From Sphingomonas sp. BGYR3 (GTDB lineage: Bacteria > Pseudomonadota > Alphaproteobacteria > Sphingomonadales > Sphingomonadaceae), in the NCBI RefSeq assembly GCF_025153455.1, contig NZ_JANZNT010000001.1:1426001-1490000 (forward strand): a DNA stretch of 64,000 nt, given 5' to 3'. This document shows positions 17,441 to 27,069 of this stretch, in pieces. The first letter of the stretch is position 1. Every line of letters starts with the position of its first letter. Made by a program: the position numbers and the translations under genes. The notes under the pieces were generated by a model. It had not been told where the DNA came from, ran no database searches, and worked only from the letters and a program-made list of their open reading frames with translations.

Positions 17441-18282
17441 TTGCGGCCGCGCTGCACCGGTTCCGCGAAACGCCTGCCTGGGTTGTGACCCTGGCGACGT
17501 TCCTGCTGACGGCATCGCTGCTGCTGATCGCCGATCCGTCGCACGCGGCCGGCATCACCGTTCCCGCCCCTGTCCCGCCAGCGGCTCCCGCAGCGCCGGG
17601 TGCAGGCGATGCGATTGACCGGGCACTGGGCGACCTTGGCGGCGGCGATGCGCCGCTGAGCCTGTCGCTGCAGGTCCTCATCATCATGGGCCTGCTGACG
17701 ATCCTGCCCAGCATCCTATTGATGATGACCAGCTTCACCCGCATCCTGATCGTGCTGTCGATCCTGCGCCAGGCGCTCGGCCTGCAGCAGACGCCGCCCA
17801 ATCAGGTGCTGATCGGCCTGTCGCTGTTCCTGTCCTTTTTCGTGATGGCGCCCACCATCGAACGGATGAACACCACCGCGATCCAGCCCTATGCCGCGGG
17901 ACAGATCGGCGCGACCCAGATGATCGAGCTGGCGGGCAAGCCGCTGCACGGGTTCATGATGGCGCAAACGCGTCAGAAGGATATCAAGCTGTTCGCCGAC
18001 ATGGCCAAGACGGGGCCGTTCCAGAACGCGGCCGACGTGCCCTTTTCGGTCCTGCTGCCCGCCTTCATCACCAGCGAGCTGAAAACCGCGTTCCAGATCG
18101 GTTTCCTGATCTTTCTGCCCTTCATCATCATCGACCTTGTCGTGGCGACGGTGCTGATGAGCCTGGGCATGATGATGCTGTCGCCCACCATCATTTCCCT
18201 GCCGTTCAAGCTGCTGCTGTTCGTGCTGGTCGATGGCTGGATGCTGACGATGGGCAGCCTGGCCAACAGTTTCGTCACATGA
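17437..18282 (+). CDS. fliP: Flagellar biosynthetic protein FliP
   Basis: FliP is the main ring subunit of the export gate. The 281-residue protein starts at GTG overlapping the fliO stop. A cleavable signal sequence (WVVTLATFLLTASLLLIADPSHAA) is followed by a Pro/Ala linker. The core helices are typical: LQVLIIMGLLTILPSILLMMTSFTRILIVLSILRQALGLQQTPPNQVLIGLSLFLSFFVMAPT and LLPAFITSELKTAFQIGFLIFLPFIIIDLVVATVLMSLGMMMLSP. It is longer than the roughly 245-residue enteric form because of the N-terminal extension. Confidence 0.97.
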   Translation: MIAAALHRFRETPAWVVTLATFLLTASLLLIADPSHAAGITVPAPVPPAAPAAPGAGDAIDRALGDLGGGDAPLSLSLQVLIIMGLLTILPSILLMMTSFTRILIVLSILRQALGLQQTPPNQVLIGLSLFLSFFVMAPTIERMNTTAIQPYAAGQIGATQMIELAGKPLHGFMMAQTRQKDIKLFADMAKTGPFQNAADVPFSVLLPAFITSELKTAFQIGFLIFLPFIIIDLVVATVLMSLGMMMLSPTIISLPFKLLLFVLVDGWMLTMGSLANSFVT

Positions 18283-18330
18283 GCGCGCTCGATCGACACG
18301 ACCTATCACCCCTTTGCCGGATGACCTGAC

Positions 18331-18600
18331 ATGGACGCCGATTACTTCCTTTCTGTCGCGCGCGAGGCGCTGTGGGTGCTGGCGCTGGCCGCCACGCCCA
18401 TCCTGATCCCGGCGCTGTTGTCGGGCCTGATCCTCGGCATGATCCAGGCGGCAACGTCGATTAACGAACAGACGCTCAGCTTCGTGCCGAAACTGGCGAT
18501 CGTCGGTGTCTCACTGGTCGTGTTCGGCAGCATGATCCTGTCGCTGCTCGGCGATTTCACCATCAGCATCTTCGAACGCATTCCGGAGCTGGTTCGATGA
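18331..18600 (+). CDS. fliQ: Flagellar biosynthetic protein FliQ
   Basis: An 89-residue export-gate subunit with two membrane helices (ALWVLALAATPILIPALLSGLILGMIQAATSINEQTLSFVPKLAIVGVSLVVFGSMILSLL). ATSINEQTLSFVPK is the family signature. There is a 48-base gap from fliP. Its stop overlaps, by ATGA, a 42-codon open frame that fills the fliQ-fliR gap. Confidence 0.97.
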   Translation: MDADYFLSVAREALWVLALAATPILIPALLSGLILGMIQAATSINEQTLSFVPKLAIVGVSLVVFGSMILSLLGDFTISIFERIPELVR

Positions 18601-18725
18601 CACCCTGTCCCGCCGTCGCGCCCGCGCCGACTGGCGCGCTGCGCTGGCCGTCCCGGCCGCGCGCGATCACCCTGCCACCGCTGACGGCGCCGTCCGGCGC
18701 CGGGGATCGCCGGACGCTGCACTGA
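18597..18725 (+). CDS. Possible 42-residue protein in the fliQ-fliR gap
   Basis: An ATG inside the fliQ stop (ATGA) opens a 42-codon frame ending 1 base before the fliR start. The product would be Pro/Ala/Arg-rich (MTPCPAVAPAPTGALRWPSR...), without any recognised domain. The composition is that of non-coding GC-rich sequence, and no homologue is known to me. What favours it is the exact fit between two coupled genes, which would keep ribosomes moving from fliQ into fliR. Confidence 0.3.
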   Translation: MTPCPAVAPAPTGALRWPSRPRAITLPPLTAPSGAGDRRTLH

Positions 18726-18726
18726 C

Positions 18727-19500
18727 ATGCTCGGCTTCGGCCTCTCGATCGAACCTCAGCTCTGGGCGCTGGTCTTCACCATGGTGCGGATCGGCGCGGC
18801 GTTTCTGGCCGCCCCGGTATTCGGTGCGGTCGCCGTCCCGGTACAGGTGCGGGTCATCCTGTCGGCCGCCATCGGCATCCTGACGCTCAACGTCACGACG
18901 GTTCAGGCCCCGGCAGAGATTTTCTCGTTGACCACCTTTCTGGCGATCGGTGCAGAGGCGCTGATCGGCCTGGCACTCGGCTTTGTCCTGCAGATCGCAT
19001 TTGCCGCCCCGCTGGTCGCAGCTGAAACCATCGGCATGTCGATGGGCATCGGCTTTGCAGCCGCGGTCGATCCGCAGAACGGCCAGCAAAGCCCCGCGCT
19101 CGGCAATTTCCTGTCGGTCCTGCTGACCCTGTTGTTCCTGTCGGTCGACGGGCACCTGATCCTCGTCGACCTGATCGTGCGCAGTTATCAGGTGATGCCG
19201 CCCGGTGCCTCATGGCTGGCGGCTGAGCGTCTGCGAGACATTGCTATGTTCGGCGGCTATGCCTTTGCCGCTGGGCTGCTGCTCGCCCTGCCGGTCGGGT
19301 TCCTGTTGCTGTGCATGAACGTGGTTGTCGGGATGCTGTCCCGCTCGGCCCCGTCGCTCAATCTGTTCGCCGTCGGCCTGCCGGCCAGCCTGCTGGTCGG
19401 CGTCGTCGCGCTGTTCGTCGCGCTGCCCGCCATGGGCGATTACATGCAGGTCATCGTCCGCGAAGGGCTTGATGCCACGCAGAACCTGGTGTTCGGCTGA
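18727..19500 (+). CDS. fliR: Flagellar biosynthetic protein FliR
   Basis: FliR is the single-copy export-gate subunit. The 257-residue protein has about six hydrophobic segments. Family segments are WALVFTMVRIGAAFLAAPVFGAVAVPVQVRVILSAAIGIL, GFVLQIAFAAPLVAAETIGMSMGIGFAAAVDPQNGQQSPALGNFLSVLLTLLFLSVDGHL and the C-terminal NLFAVGLPASLLVGVVALFVALPAMGDYMQ. It overlaps flhB by one base. Confidence 0.96.
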   Translation: MLGFGLSIEPQLWALVFTMVRIGAAFLAAPVFGAVAVPVQVRVILSAAIGILTLNVTTVQAPAEIFSLTTFLAIGAEALIGLALGFVLQIAFAAPLVAAETIGMSMGIGFAAAVDPQNGQQSPALGNFLSVLLTLLFLSVDGHLILVDLIVRSYQVMPPGASWLAAERLRDIAMFGGYAFAAGLLLALPVGFLLLCMNVVVGMLSRSAPSLNLFAVGLPASLLVGVVALFVALPAMGDYMQVIVREGLDATQNLVFG

Positions 19501-20636
19501 TGGCAGAGACCGCCGGCGAACGGACAGAAGCACCAACCCAGAAACGCCGCCAAAAGGCGCTGGATGACGGCGATGTCCTTAAATCCCAGGATTTCAGCGC
19601 CGCCATCGTCATTCTGGCCGGCTGTCTGTGGATGGCGACGCTGGGACCGTCGCTGCTGGGCGCGTGCAAGGAACTGATGCGCGCCAGCTTTGCCTTTGGG
19701 CGCGGCGAGATCGAGGATTTTCAGCCCTGGCAGCCGATTCTGGAGGCCGGGTGGAAAATCGCCCCGTCGCTGGGCGGCCTGCTGGCGATGACCGCAGCGG
19801 CGGCGCTGTTCGCCCAGGCGGGGATCGGTGGCCTGCGCTTCAATGGCAAGCTGTGGGCGCCCAAGGCCAGCCGGATCAATCCCGGCGCGGGCCTCAAACG
19901 GATTTTCGGACCGCAGGGCTGGATCGAACTTGGCAAGGCCATCCTGAAGGCGATTCTTCTCGGCGCCATCGGCGGGTCGATCCTGTGGTCTGCGGCGCAC
20001 GACATGACGGGGTTGATGGCGTCCGACGTGCCCGGAGCGATGGGCGCGCTTGGCGACACCTTCATCTATCTCGTCTTTGCCATGGCAGCGGGCCTTGCCG
20101 CCATCGCCGCCATCGACCTCCCCATCGCGATCATCCGCCGCATGAACCGGCTGAAAATGTCGAAGCAGGAAATCAAGGACGAGCACAAGGAAGCCGAAGG
20201 CAACCCGGAGAACAAGGCCGCCCAGCGCCAGCGTCAGCGCCAGATCCTGAAGGGCGGGTTCCGCAAGGCAGTGGCAGAGGCGCACGTCGTGCTGACCAAC
20301 CCGACGCACTTCGCCGTCGCGCTTCGCTATGTGCAGGGTCAGGACATGGTGCCGGTCGTGGTGGCAAAGGGGCGCGGCGACACCGCTCTGGCCATCCGCG
20401 AACTGGCCGCCGAAATGGGCAAGCCCGTGCTGGAATATCCGACGCTCGCCCGCGCGGTCTATTACACCAGCCGCGAGGGGCAGGAGGTGCGCGACGACCT
20501 GTACATGGCGATCGCCACCGTTCTTGCCTTTATCTTCAACATCAACGCCGCCGCGCGCCCGGCACTGCCCGACATCGATGTGCCGAGCACCGCCTGGTTC
20601 GACGAAAATGGCAATCAACTCAGCCGAAAACCCTAA
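19500..20636 (+). CDS. flhB: Flagellar biosynthetic protein FlhB
   Basis: FlhB controls the switch of export specificity. The 378-residue protein begins with the family MAETAGERTEAPTQKRRQKALDDGDVLKSQDF. It has four membrane segments up to about residue 212 and a cytoplasmic domain with the self-cleavage motif NPTH at residues 267-270, followed by FAVALRYVQGQDMVPVVVAKGRGDTALAIRELA. The gene is coupled to fliR. flhA, its usual partner, is not in this window. Confidence 0.97.
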   Translation: MAETAGERTEAPTQKRRQKALDDGDVLKSQDFSAAIVILAGCLWMATLGPSLLGACKELMRASFAFGRGEIEDFQPWQPILEAGWKIAPSLGGLLAMTAAAALFAQAGIGGLRFNGKLWAPKASRINPGAGLKRIFGPQGWIELGKAILKAILLGAIGGSILWSAAHDMTGLMASDVPGAMGALGDTFIYLVFAMAAGLAAIAAIDLPIAIIRRMNRLKMSKQEIKDEHKEAEGNPENKAAQRQRQRQILKGGFRKAVAEAHVVLTNPTHFAVALRYVQGQDMVPVVVAKGRGDTALAIRELAAEMGKPVLEYPTLARAVYYTSREGQEVRDDLYMAIATVLAFIFNINAAARPALPDIDVPSTAWFDENGNQLSRKP

Positions 20637-20692
20637 AGCCGGGCGGACGTTCGGTCGTTTCTGGTTGGGAATAGCGCAAGGCGGTACGGACC

Positions 20693-22108
20693 ATGGTTGA
20701 ATCGATCACCAAGACGCTGGGCACCGGCTCCGGGATTGACACGACCGCGCTGGTCAACAGCCTGGTCGAGGCGCAGTTCGCGGCCAAGAACGCCCAGCTT
20801 GAACAGCGCCAGGAAACGCTGACGACGCAGCTGTCGACTGTCTCGCAGTTGAAAAGCGGCATCAGCGGCTTTTCAACTGCCCTGTCCCAGCTGGTTAGTG
20901 GCGGCACGCTGACCACCCAGGCGACCAGCAGCAACACCAGCATCGTCCGCGCCACCAGCCTGAACGGCGCGCAGATCACGTCGTTGAACGCGGATGTGGA
21001 GGTGCGCCAGCTTGCCGCCGCACAGGTTGCCTATGCCAATCCGGTAACGGATCCCGCCGCCGCGATCGGCACGGGCGTGCTGTCCCTTCAATTCGGCACG
21101 GCGACCGTGTCTGGCACGACGATGACCGGCTTTACCGCCGGCGCTTCGGCCGCAATCGACATTACGATCGACGAAACCAACAACAGCCTGACCGGGATCC
21201 GCGACGCGATCAATGCGGCAAAAGCGGGGGTCACCGCCTCCATCGTGTCCGACAGCGACGGCGCGCGGCTGGTGCTCAAGGGGACGAGCGGTGCGGCACA
21301 GGCGTTCCGGCTTACCGCGACGGAGGATGAGGCTGCCCCCGGCCTGTCGGCGCTTGCCATCGGCGTGGGATCGACAGGCACAAAGATCGGCACCGCCGCT
21401 GCCGATGCGATTGTGGCAGTCGATGGCGTTGCCGTTCGCCGAACGACGAACAGCATCTCCGATCTGATCCCCGGCGTGCGCCTTGATCTGGTGGCGGCCA
21501 GCACGGGCACGACGATCAAGATCGGCGCGTCGCAGCCGACCGACAATCTGCGCCAGGCAGTGAACGATGTCGTCACCACCTATAACGAGCTTTACACCGC
21601 CCTGCGGGAGGCGACGGACCCGATTTCCGGTCCGCTGCGCGCCGATCCCGGCGCCCGTTCGATGATGCAGGCGATGCGCGAATTGTCGCTGCGCCAGCTG
21701 ATCCCGGCGGATGGCAATGCGCCGCGCACCCTCGCCGAACTTGGTGTCGCCACGGCCCGCGACGGATCGCTCAGCGTCAACAGCGCCCAGCTGAACCGCG
21801 CGCTGACCAGCTATCCCGAGGCGGTCGGCCGGATGTTCGCCGCCGGAACCGGTGGTTTGTCGGGCGCGCTGTTCGCCATCTCGACCGCCGCGACCAGCCG
21901 GTCCACCGGCCTTGGCGCATCGGAACAGCGATATAATCGCCAGCAAAGCGACCTGACCGATCAGCAGGCAAAGGCGACCGAGCAGGCAGAGGCCGCGCGC
22001 ACCCGGATGACCCGGCAGTTTGCCAGCATGGACGCGCGCGTTGCCGCCTATAAATCGACGCAGAACTTCCTGACCCAGCAGATCGAAGCGTGGAACGCCC
22101 AGCGTTGA
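20693..22108 (+). CDS. fliD: Flagellar hook-associated protein 2 (filament cap)
   Basis: FliD caps the filament tip and folds flagellin onto it. The 471-residue protein has the family N-terminus (TLGTGSGIDTTALVNSLVEAQFAAKNAQLEQRQETLTTQLSTVSQLKSGISGF) and a C-terminal coiled part (YNRQQSDLTDQQAKATEQAEAARTRMTRQFASMDARVAAYKSTQNFLTQQIEAWN). The middle carries a flagellin_IN-like repeat (IDITIDETNNSLTGIRDAINAAKAGVTASIVSDSDGARLVLKG). It follows flhB after 56 bases, which hold no other feature. Confidence 0.95.
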   Translation: MVESITKTLGTGSGIDTTALVNSLVEAQFAAKNAQLEQRQETLTTQLSTVSQLKSGISGFSTALSQLVSGGTLTTQATSSNTSIVRATSLNGAQITSLNADVEVRQLAAAQVAYANPVTDPAAAIGTGVLSLQFGTATVSGTTMTGFTAGASAAIDITIDETNNSLTGIRDAINAAKAGVTASIVSDSDGARLVLKGTSGAAQAFRLTATEDEAAPGLSALAIGVGSTGTKIGTAAADAIVAVDGVAVRRTTNSISDLIPGVRLDLVAASTGTTIKIGASQPTDNLRQAVNDVVTTYNELYTALREATDPISGPLRADPGARSMMQAMRELSLRQLIPADGNAPRTLAELGVATARDGSLSVNSAQLNRALTSYPEAVGRMFAAGTGGLSGALFAISTAATSRSTGLGASEQRYNRQQSDLTDQQAKATEQAEAARTRMTRQFASMDARVAAYKSTQNFLTQQIEAWNAQR

Positions 22109-22113
22109 ACGCG

Positions 22114-22506
22114 ATGACCAAGCCATCCCGACTGGCGAACCCTGAACGCGTCTATCGCGCGGTCGATCTGGCCGGGCGCACGGGCGGCGCGGATCCGCAT
22201 GCGCTGGTCACGCTGCTCTATGAAGAGTTGATCCGCGCGCTCGCCACGGCCGCATGGGCGACGGAAAACCGCAATTTCAAGATGAAGAGCGACCGGGTGA
22301 CCCGCGCCATTGCCATCCTGTTCGCGCTGGAGGCGGGGCTGGATTTCGATCGCGGCGGCGATGTGTCCCGCACGCTGGCCACGCTCTATTCCGGCCTTCG
22401 GAAACAGGTGATCGACGCAAGCCTTGGCGGCGATCCCGAACCGTTTCGCCGGGTCGGCGCCGATCTTGCCGAGATTGCAGAGGCGTGGCGCTCCGTCCGC
22501 GTCTGA
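22114..22506 (+). CDS. fliS: Flagellar secretion chaperone FliS
   Basis: FliS is a small helical chaperone that binds the flagellin C-terminus before export. The 130-residue product has the family pattern YRAVDLAGRTGGADPHALVTLLYEELIRALATAAWATENRNFKMKSDRVTRAIAILFALEAGLDFDRGGDVSRTLATLYSGLRKQ. A GTG at 22090 inside fliD is in frame and would add eight residues; the ATG at 22114, five bases after the fliD stop, is preferred. It is the last gene of the flagellar run. Confidence 0.88.
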   Translation: MTKPSRLANPERVYRAVDLAGRTGGADPHALVTLLYEELIRALATAAWATENRNFKMKSDRVTRAIAILFALEAGLDFDRGGDVSRTLATLYSGLRKQVIDASLGGDPEPFRRVGADLAEIAEAWRSVRV

Positions 22507-22565
22507 CGCAGGCGGCCGTAAATCCTGCTAGAAAGCAGTGCAGCCATGGGCTAGCGCTCCACCGC

Positions 22566-23105
22566 ATGACCCAGCCGCATATCGTCGCCATCGGTGGCAC
22601 GCTCCGCCCGTTGTCGGGCACGGCCGCTGCCCTGTCCCGCGCACTGGATGCGGCTCAGGCGGCGGGCGCGCGCACCACCTTGCTGACCGGTCCGGCGATC
22701 GATTTCCCGAATTTCGACCCGGAATCGGCGATGGACAATGATCTGATCCGCGCCTTTATCAACACGGTGCGCTCGGCGGACGGACTGGTCATCGGATCGC
22801 CCGGCTATCACGGCACCTTGTCCGGCCTGGTCAAGAACGCGCTCGATCATATCGAACTGACGCGGGGCGATGCCCGCCCCTATCTGGACGGATTGCCGGT
22901 CGGCGTGATCGCCACAGCGGCTGGTTGGCAGGCGGCGGTATCGACCATGCAGGCGCTGCGGACCGTCGTTCATGCCCTTCGCGGATGGCCGACGCCAATG
23001 GGTGTTGCAATCAACACGGTCGGCAACAGCGACTGGCTGGCCGAGTCGGCGGGCGGGATCGATGTGATGATGCAGCAGGTGATGGCGTTCGCTGCCAGAC
23101 GCTGA
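22566..23105 (+). CDS. NADPH-dependent FMN reductase family protein
   Basis: A 179-residue flavodoxin-fold protein. The FMN-binding segments are seen: GGTLRPLSGTAALSR at about residues 10-25, the phosphate-loop region, and the family signature GSPGYHGTLSGLVKNALDHIE at 77-97. These match SsuE/chromate-reductase-type NAD(P)H:flavin reductases. Substrate is not predictable. The ATG at 22566 matches the usual family start; the open frame upstream overlaps fliS and is not coding. Confidence 0.85.
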   Translation: MTQPHIVAIGGTLRPLSGTAAALSRALDAAQAAGARTTLLTGPAIDFPNFDPESAMDNDLIRAFINTVRSADGLVIGSPGYHGTLSGLVKNALDHIELTRGDARPYLDGLPVGVIATAAGWQAAVSTMQALRTVVHALRGWPTPMGVAINTVGNSDWLAESAGGIDVMMQQVMAFAARR

Positions 23106-23124
23106 TCGTCCGGGTCGCCGCGGG

Positions 23125-23460
23125 TCAGCGACGCGTTGTCGGCTGACAGATATGGTCGACAACCGCCGGATGCAGCGCAACGTCGAACAGGACACCGGCC
23201 TGACCGTTCTCGATCCACACGATTTCGCCGACAAATGCCTGAAATCCCGGCAGCCGCACGAACACGCGCTCGCCGACGTGCATCGGGGTGGATGTGACGA
23301 TCCGGCATCCGGCAACCGACAGGTCCTGAAGCACGGCGCCGAAGCGTCCCTGGCCCGCCGTGCGCATCGCCGCGCCTACCGCAACCTCATGGCGCGGATG
23401 GCGACGGCCATCCACGGCTGGGGGCGGCACGACGCCGATCTGGCATACCATGTTCAGCAT
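23125..23460 (-). CDS. PilZ domain protein
   Basis: A 111-residue single-domain PilZ protein, probably a cyclic di-GMP receptor. The two ligand motifs are present: RRHPR (residues 19-23, the RxxxR element) and DLSVAG (46-51, the D/N-x-S-x-x-G element), followed by beta strands ([41 protein letters not shown]). The ATG at 23460 has an AGGG ribosome site; the frame is open further upstream to 23541. PilZ proteins often act on flagellar motility, and its place just after the flagellar block fits, but no target is shown. Confidence 0.82.
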   Translation of the reverse strand: MLNMVCQIGVVPPPAVDGRRHPRHEVAVGAAMRTAGQGRFGAVLQDLSVAGCRIVTSTPMHVGERVFVRLPGFQAFVGEIVWIENGQAGVLFDVALHPAVVDHICQPTTRR

Positions 23461-23547
23461 GATGCCCTGTGGGTACCGCACCAGGGCTGAAAATCTGGTT
23501 AATCCCGGTCCGGCAGGCTCGAAGCTGCCGGACCGGGCCATTTTCGC

Positions 23548-24477
23548 TCACAATTTTTCGGTGAGTTCCGGGACGATTTTGAACAGATCGCCGACCAGGC
23601 CGATATCGGCGACCTGGAAGATGGGGGCGTCCTCATCCTTGTTGATGGCGATGATCGTCTTGCTGTCCTTCATGCCCGCCAGGTGCTGGATCGCGCCAGA
23701 GATGCCGATGGCCAGATAGACCTGCGGCGCGACGATCTTGCCCGTCTGGCCGACCTGATAATCGTTGGGGACATAGCCTGCATCCACCGCCGCGCGGCTC
23801 GCGCCGACCGCTGCGCCCAGCTTGTCGGCCAGCGGCTCGATCAGCGCATGGAACTGCTCGCCCGATCCCAGCGCGCGGCCGCCCGACACGATGATCTTCG
23901 CACTGGTCAGCTCGGGCCGCTCGGATTTGGCGATCTCGGCAGAGACAAAGCTGGACAGGCCCGCATCGCCGGTGGCGGCCACCGGTTCGACCGGGGCCGA
24001 TCCGCCGCTCGCCGCCGCCTTGTCGAACGCGGTGCCGCGCACCGTGATCACCTTTTTGGCATCGGCCGACTGCACGGTGGCGATGGCGTTACCGGCATAG
24101 ATGGGCCGGGTGAACGTATCCGCGCTCTCCACCGACAGGATGTCGCTGATCTGCATGACATCGAGCAGCGCGGCAACGCGCGGCGCGATGTTCTTGCCCG
24201 TCGTCGTGGCGGGCGCGACAAAGGCGTCGAACCCGGCCATCAGCCCGGCGACCAGCGGTGCGACATTCTCGGCCAGGCCATGGCCATAGGCGGCATCGTC
24301 GGCGACGTGCACCTTGGCCACGCCGGCGATCTGCGCTGCGGCCTGCGCCACGCCGGTCACGCCAGCGCCGGCAACCAGCAGATGCACCTCGCCCAGTTTG
24401 GCCGCAGCAGTCACCGCGCTCAGCGTCGCGTCCTTGACCGACTGACCGTCATGTTCGACCCAGACCAGAACGCTCAT
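23548..24477 (-). CDS. etfA: Electron transfer flavoprotein subunit alpha
   Basis: EtfA binds FAD and, with EtfB, passes electrons from acyl-CoA dehydrogenases to ETF:ubiquinone oxidoreductase. It has 309 residues. The C-terminal FAD domain is unmistakable: [100 protein letters not shown]. It overlaps etfB by ATGA, giving the usual etfB-etfA order. Confidence 0.97.
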   Translation of the reverse strand: MSVLVWVEHDGQSVKDATLSAVTAAAKLGEVHLLVAGAGVTGVAQAAAQIAGVAKVHVADDAAYGHGLAENVAPLVAGLMAGFDAFVAPATTTGKNIAPRVAALLDVMQISDILSVESADTFTRPIYAGNAIATVQSADAKKVITVRGTAFDKAAASGGSAPVEPVAATGDAGLSSFVSAEIAKSERPELTSAKIIVSGGRALGSGEQFHALIEPLADKLGAAVGASRAAVDAGYVPNDYQVGQTGKIVAPQVYLAIGISGAIQHLAGMKDSKTIIAINKDEDAPIFQVADIGLVGDLFKIVPELTEKL

Positions 24478-25223
24478 GCCGCAACTCCCATCGCCTTCAG
24501 CTTGCCCACCAGTTCATCCACATCGGCAACCTTGATGCCCGCCGTCCGCTTCGGCGGCTCTGTCACCTTCAGCGTGGTCAGGCGCGGCGACACGTCGACG
24601 CCGTAGTCCTCAGGCGTCCTGGCCGCCAGCGGCTTGGACTTGGCCTTCATGATGTTGGGCAGGCTGGCATAGCGCGGCTCGTTCAGGCGCAGGTCCGTGG
24701 TCACGATCGCCGGCAGCGCCAGCCGCACCGTCTCCAGCCCGCCATCGACCTCGCGCGTCACGGCAACAGCGTCGCCGTCCACCTCGACCTTGCTGGCAAA
24801 CGTCCCCTGCCCGCGCCCGGTCAGCGCGGCCAGCATCTGGCCCGTCTGGTTGTTGTCATCGTCGATCGCCTGCTTGCCCAGGATCACCAGGCCCGGCTGC
24901 TCTTCCTCGACGATCTTGGCCAGGATCTTGGCAACGCCCAGCGGCTCGACCCGCACATCCGTCTGCACATGGATCGCCCGGTCCGCGCCCATCGCCAGCG
25001 CGGTGCGCAGCGTCTCGGCGCATTTCGCCTCGCCGATCGACACCACAACCACCTCGGTCGCAGCGCCCTTCTCCTTCAGTCGAACCGCCTCCTCGACCGC
25101 AATCTCGCAGAACGGGTTCATGCTCATCTTGACGTTCGACAGGTCCACGCCAGACCCGTCCGCCTTCACACGAGGCTTCACATTGTAATCAAGCACTCGC
25201 TTGACCGGTACCAGCAACTTCAT
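24474..25223 (-). CDS. etfB: Electron transfer flavoprotein subunit beta
   Basis: The AMP-binding partner of EtfA. It has 249 residues beginning [28 protein letters not shown]. Further family segments are [62 protein letters not shown] and [31 protein letters not shown] small upstream extension in frame is possible, but the ATG at 25223 gives the conserved start. It lies 207 bases downstream of sucC on the same strand. Confidence 0.97.
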   Translation of the reverse strand: MKLLVPVKRVLDYNVKPRVKADGSGVDLSNVKMSMNPFCEIAVEEAVRLKEKGAATEVVVVSIGEAKCAETLRTALAMGADRAIHVQTDVRVEPLGVAKILAKIVEEEQPGLVILGKQAIDDDNNQTGQMLAALTGRGQGTFASKVEVDGDAVAVTREVDGGLETVRLALPAIVTTDLRLNEPRYASLPNIMKAKSKPLAARTPEDYGVDVSPRLTTLKVTEPPKRTAGIKVADVDELVGKLKAMGVAA

Positions 25224-25378
25224 CCGGCGTCCTTTCCTGCGCACCTGTTTTCATCGGCATTGCCTGCCGGGAAAATGGCGCTTGACCGTGTGTTTCGCAA
25301 GTCCGGTACGGAATCCTTGGCCCTTGCGAACGATTGCGCCGACCATATCCGCGACTCATCCGGCGCACAATGCACGAA

Positions 25379-25406
25379 GGGACCGGGACATCGCTGTCCC
25401 GGCCCC
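25379..25406 (-). terminator. Hairpin downstream of sucC
   Basis: Bases 25379-25390 and 25395-25406 pair over 12 positions with one mismatch, around a TCGC loop (core CCGGGACA / TGTCCCGG). It stands between sucC and etfB. No T-run follows on the minus strand, so it may be a weak terminator or mRNA 3'-end stabiliser. The remainder of 25224-25430 shows nothing recognisable. Confidence 0.5.
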
Positions 25407-25430
25407 ATTAGCCGTTCTGCAATGGCTGGA

Positions 25431-26630
25431 TCAGGCGGCGTTCTTCACCTCTGCCACGATCTTCTTGGCGGCATCGCCCAGATCGTTGGCGGGGACGATC
25501 GCCAGGCCGGAATTGGCCAGGATGTCCTTGCCCTGCTGCACGTTCGTGCCCTCAAGCCGCACGACCAGCGGCACCGAGAGGTTCACTTCCTTGGCGGCGG
25601 CGACAATGCCCTCGGCAATGATGTCGCAGCGCATGATGCCGCCAAAGATGTTGACCAGAATGCCCTTCACCGCCGGATCGGACAGGATGATCTTAAACGC
25701 GGCCGTCACCTTTTCCTTCGATGCGCCGCCGCCGACGTCCAGGAAGTTGGCGGGGAACATGCCGTTCAGCTTGATGATGTCCATCGTCGCCATGGCCAGG
25801 CCAGCGCCGTTGACCATGCAGCCGATATCGCCGTCGAGCTTGATGTAGGCCAGGTCGTACTTCGACGCCTCCAGCTCCATCGGATCTTCTTCGGTTTCGT
25901 CGCGCAGTTCCATCAGGTCCGGGTGGCGGAACATCGCGTTGGAATCGAACCCGACCTTGGCATCCAGCACCAAGAGCTTGTTGTCGTCGGTGACGGCCAG
26001 CGGGTTGATTTCGATCTGGCTGGCATCGGTGCCCAGGAACGCGTCATACACCTTCGACGCGAGGCTCTGCGCCTGCTTGGCCAGGTCGCCCGAAAGGCCC
26101 AGCGCCTTGGCAACGGCGCGGCCATGATGCGGCTGGAACCCGGTCGCCGGATCGACGGCAAAGGTGTGGATTTTTTCCGGCGTATCATGAGCGACGGTTT
26201 CGATGTCCATGCCGCCTTCGGTCGACACGACGAACGCCACCCGGCCGGTCGCGCGATCGACCAGCAGCGCAAGGTAGAATTCCTTGGCAATGTCGACGCC
26301 GTCGGTCACATACAGGCGGTTGACCTGCTTGCCGGCATCGCCGGTCTGGATCGTCACCAGCGTGTTGCCCAGCATTTCGGTGGCGGCGTGGCGCACCTCG
26401 TCCTCGGTCTTGGCCAGGCGGACACCGCCCTTCGCCTCGGCCGGCAGTTCCTTGAATTTGCCCTTGCCGCGGCCACCGGCATGGATCTGGGCCTTCACCA
26501 CATAGAGCGGCCCGGGCAGCTTCTTGGACGCCGCGACGGCTTCTTCGACGGTCAGTGCGGCAAAGCCGGCGGGGACGGGCACGCCGAACTTGGCGAGCAG
26601 TTCCTTGGCCTGATATTCGTGAATGTTCAT
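25431..26630 (-). CDS. sucC: Succinate-CoA ligase (ADP-forming) subunit beta
   Basis: The beta subunit of the TCA-cycle succinyl-CoA synthetase. It has 399 residues. The ATP-grasp N-terminus [23 protein letters not shown] and [18 protein letters not shown] are canonical. The C-terminal CoA-ligase domain includes [38 protein letters not shown] and [21 protein letters not shown]. The frame is open far upstream, but the ATG at 26630 is the conserved start. sucD is not adjacent; the downstream neighbours are etfBA. Confidence 0.97.
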   Translation of the reverse strand: MNIHEYQAKELLAKFGVPVPAGFAALTVEEAVAASKKLPGPLYVVKAQIHAGGRGKGKFKELPAEAKGGVRLAKTEDEVRHAATEMLGNTLVTIQTGDAGKQVNRLYVTDGVDIAKEFYLALLVDRATGRVAFVVSTEGGMDIETVAHDTPEKIHTFAVDPATGFQPHHGRAVAKALGLSGDLAKQAQSLASKVYDAFLGTDASQIEINPLAVTDDNKLLVLDAKVGFDSNAMFRHPDLMELRDETEEDPMELEASKYDLAYIKLDGDIGCMVNGAGLAMATMDIIKLNGMFPANFLDVGGGASKEKVTAAFKIILSDPAVKGILVNIFGGIMRCDIIAEGIVAAAKEVNLSVPLVVRLEGTNVQQGKDILANSGLAIVPANDLGDAAKKIVAEVKNAA

Positions 26631-26740
26631 GCGCTGGCCCTTTCTGCGTTCAAGGGGTCGGATCGGTCGGCGCTCGCTAAAGCACAGGCGTGGCCGCGAA
26701 TCCACCCCCGGCGTTTGCAGTTGCGATGCAGTTGCAAAGA

Positions 26741-27046
26741 TTATCCCGAAACGGCGCAAATGGCGGCCGACGTGCTGGTCACCGTCCAGATTTCCGGATC
26801 GCCCAGCGCCCGCACGCGGCGCAGAAAGCGGTCCATCGTCACCGCATCGCGCGCCCGGGGCAGGTCGCCCATGCGGCGCAGCTGCGCCAGGTTCAGCCGG
26901 TCCACCATCCGCTCCGCCATGCACGCCGACAGCGGCCGGGACAGGCCGGCATCGATCAATCCGGCCCGCAACCGCGCCTCCGGCACGGCGCAACCAGTCA
27001 GCAGCATGGCCCAAAGACCTAGTGCGGCAAGGCTCGCAAAACGCAT
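26741..27046 (-). CDS. Small putative lipoprotein, unknown function
   Basis: A 101-residue protein with a signal peptide and lipobox (LLTGC, Cys19), so it is probably anchored in a membrane after lipidation. The mature part has a Cys in [22 protein letters not shown] and another near the C-terminus (AICAVSG), plus a basic middle. I do not recognise a family. It is divergent from crtZ with only 23 bases between the starts. Confidence 0.6.
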   Translation of the reverse strand: MRFASLAALGLWAMLLTGCAVPEARLRAGLIDAGLSRPLSACMAERMVDRLNLAQLRRMGDLPRARDAVTMDRFLRRVRALGDPEIWTVTSTSAAICAVSG

Positions 27047-27069
27047 GGCGTGCGGCTATATCCGGCTGC

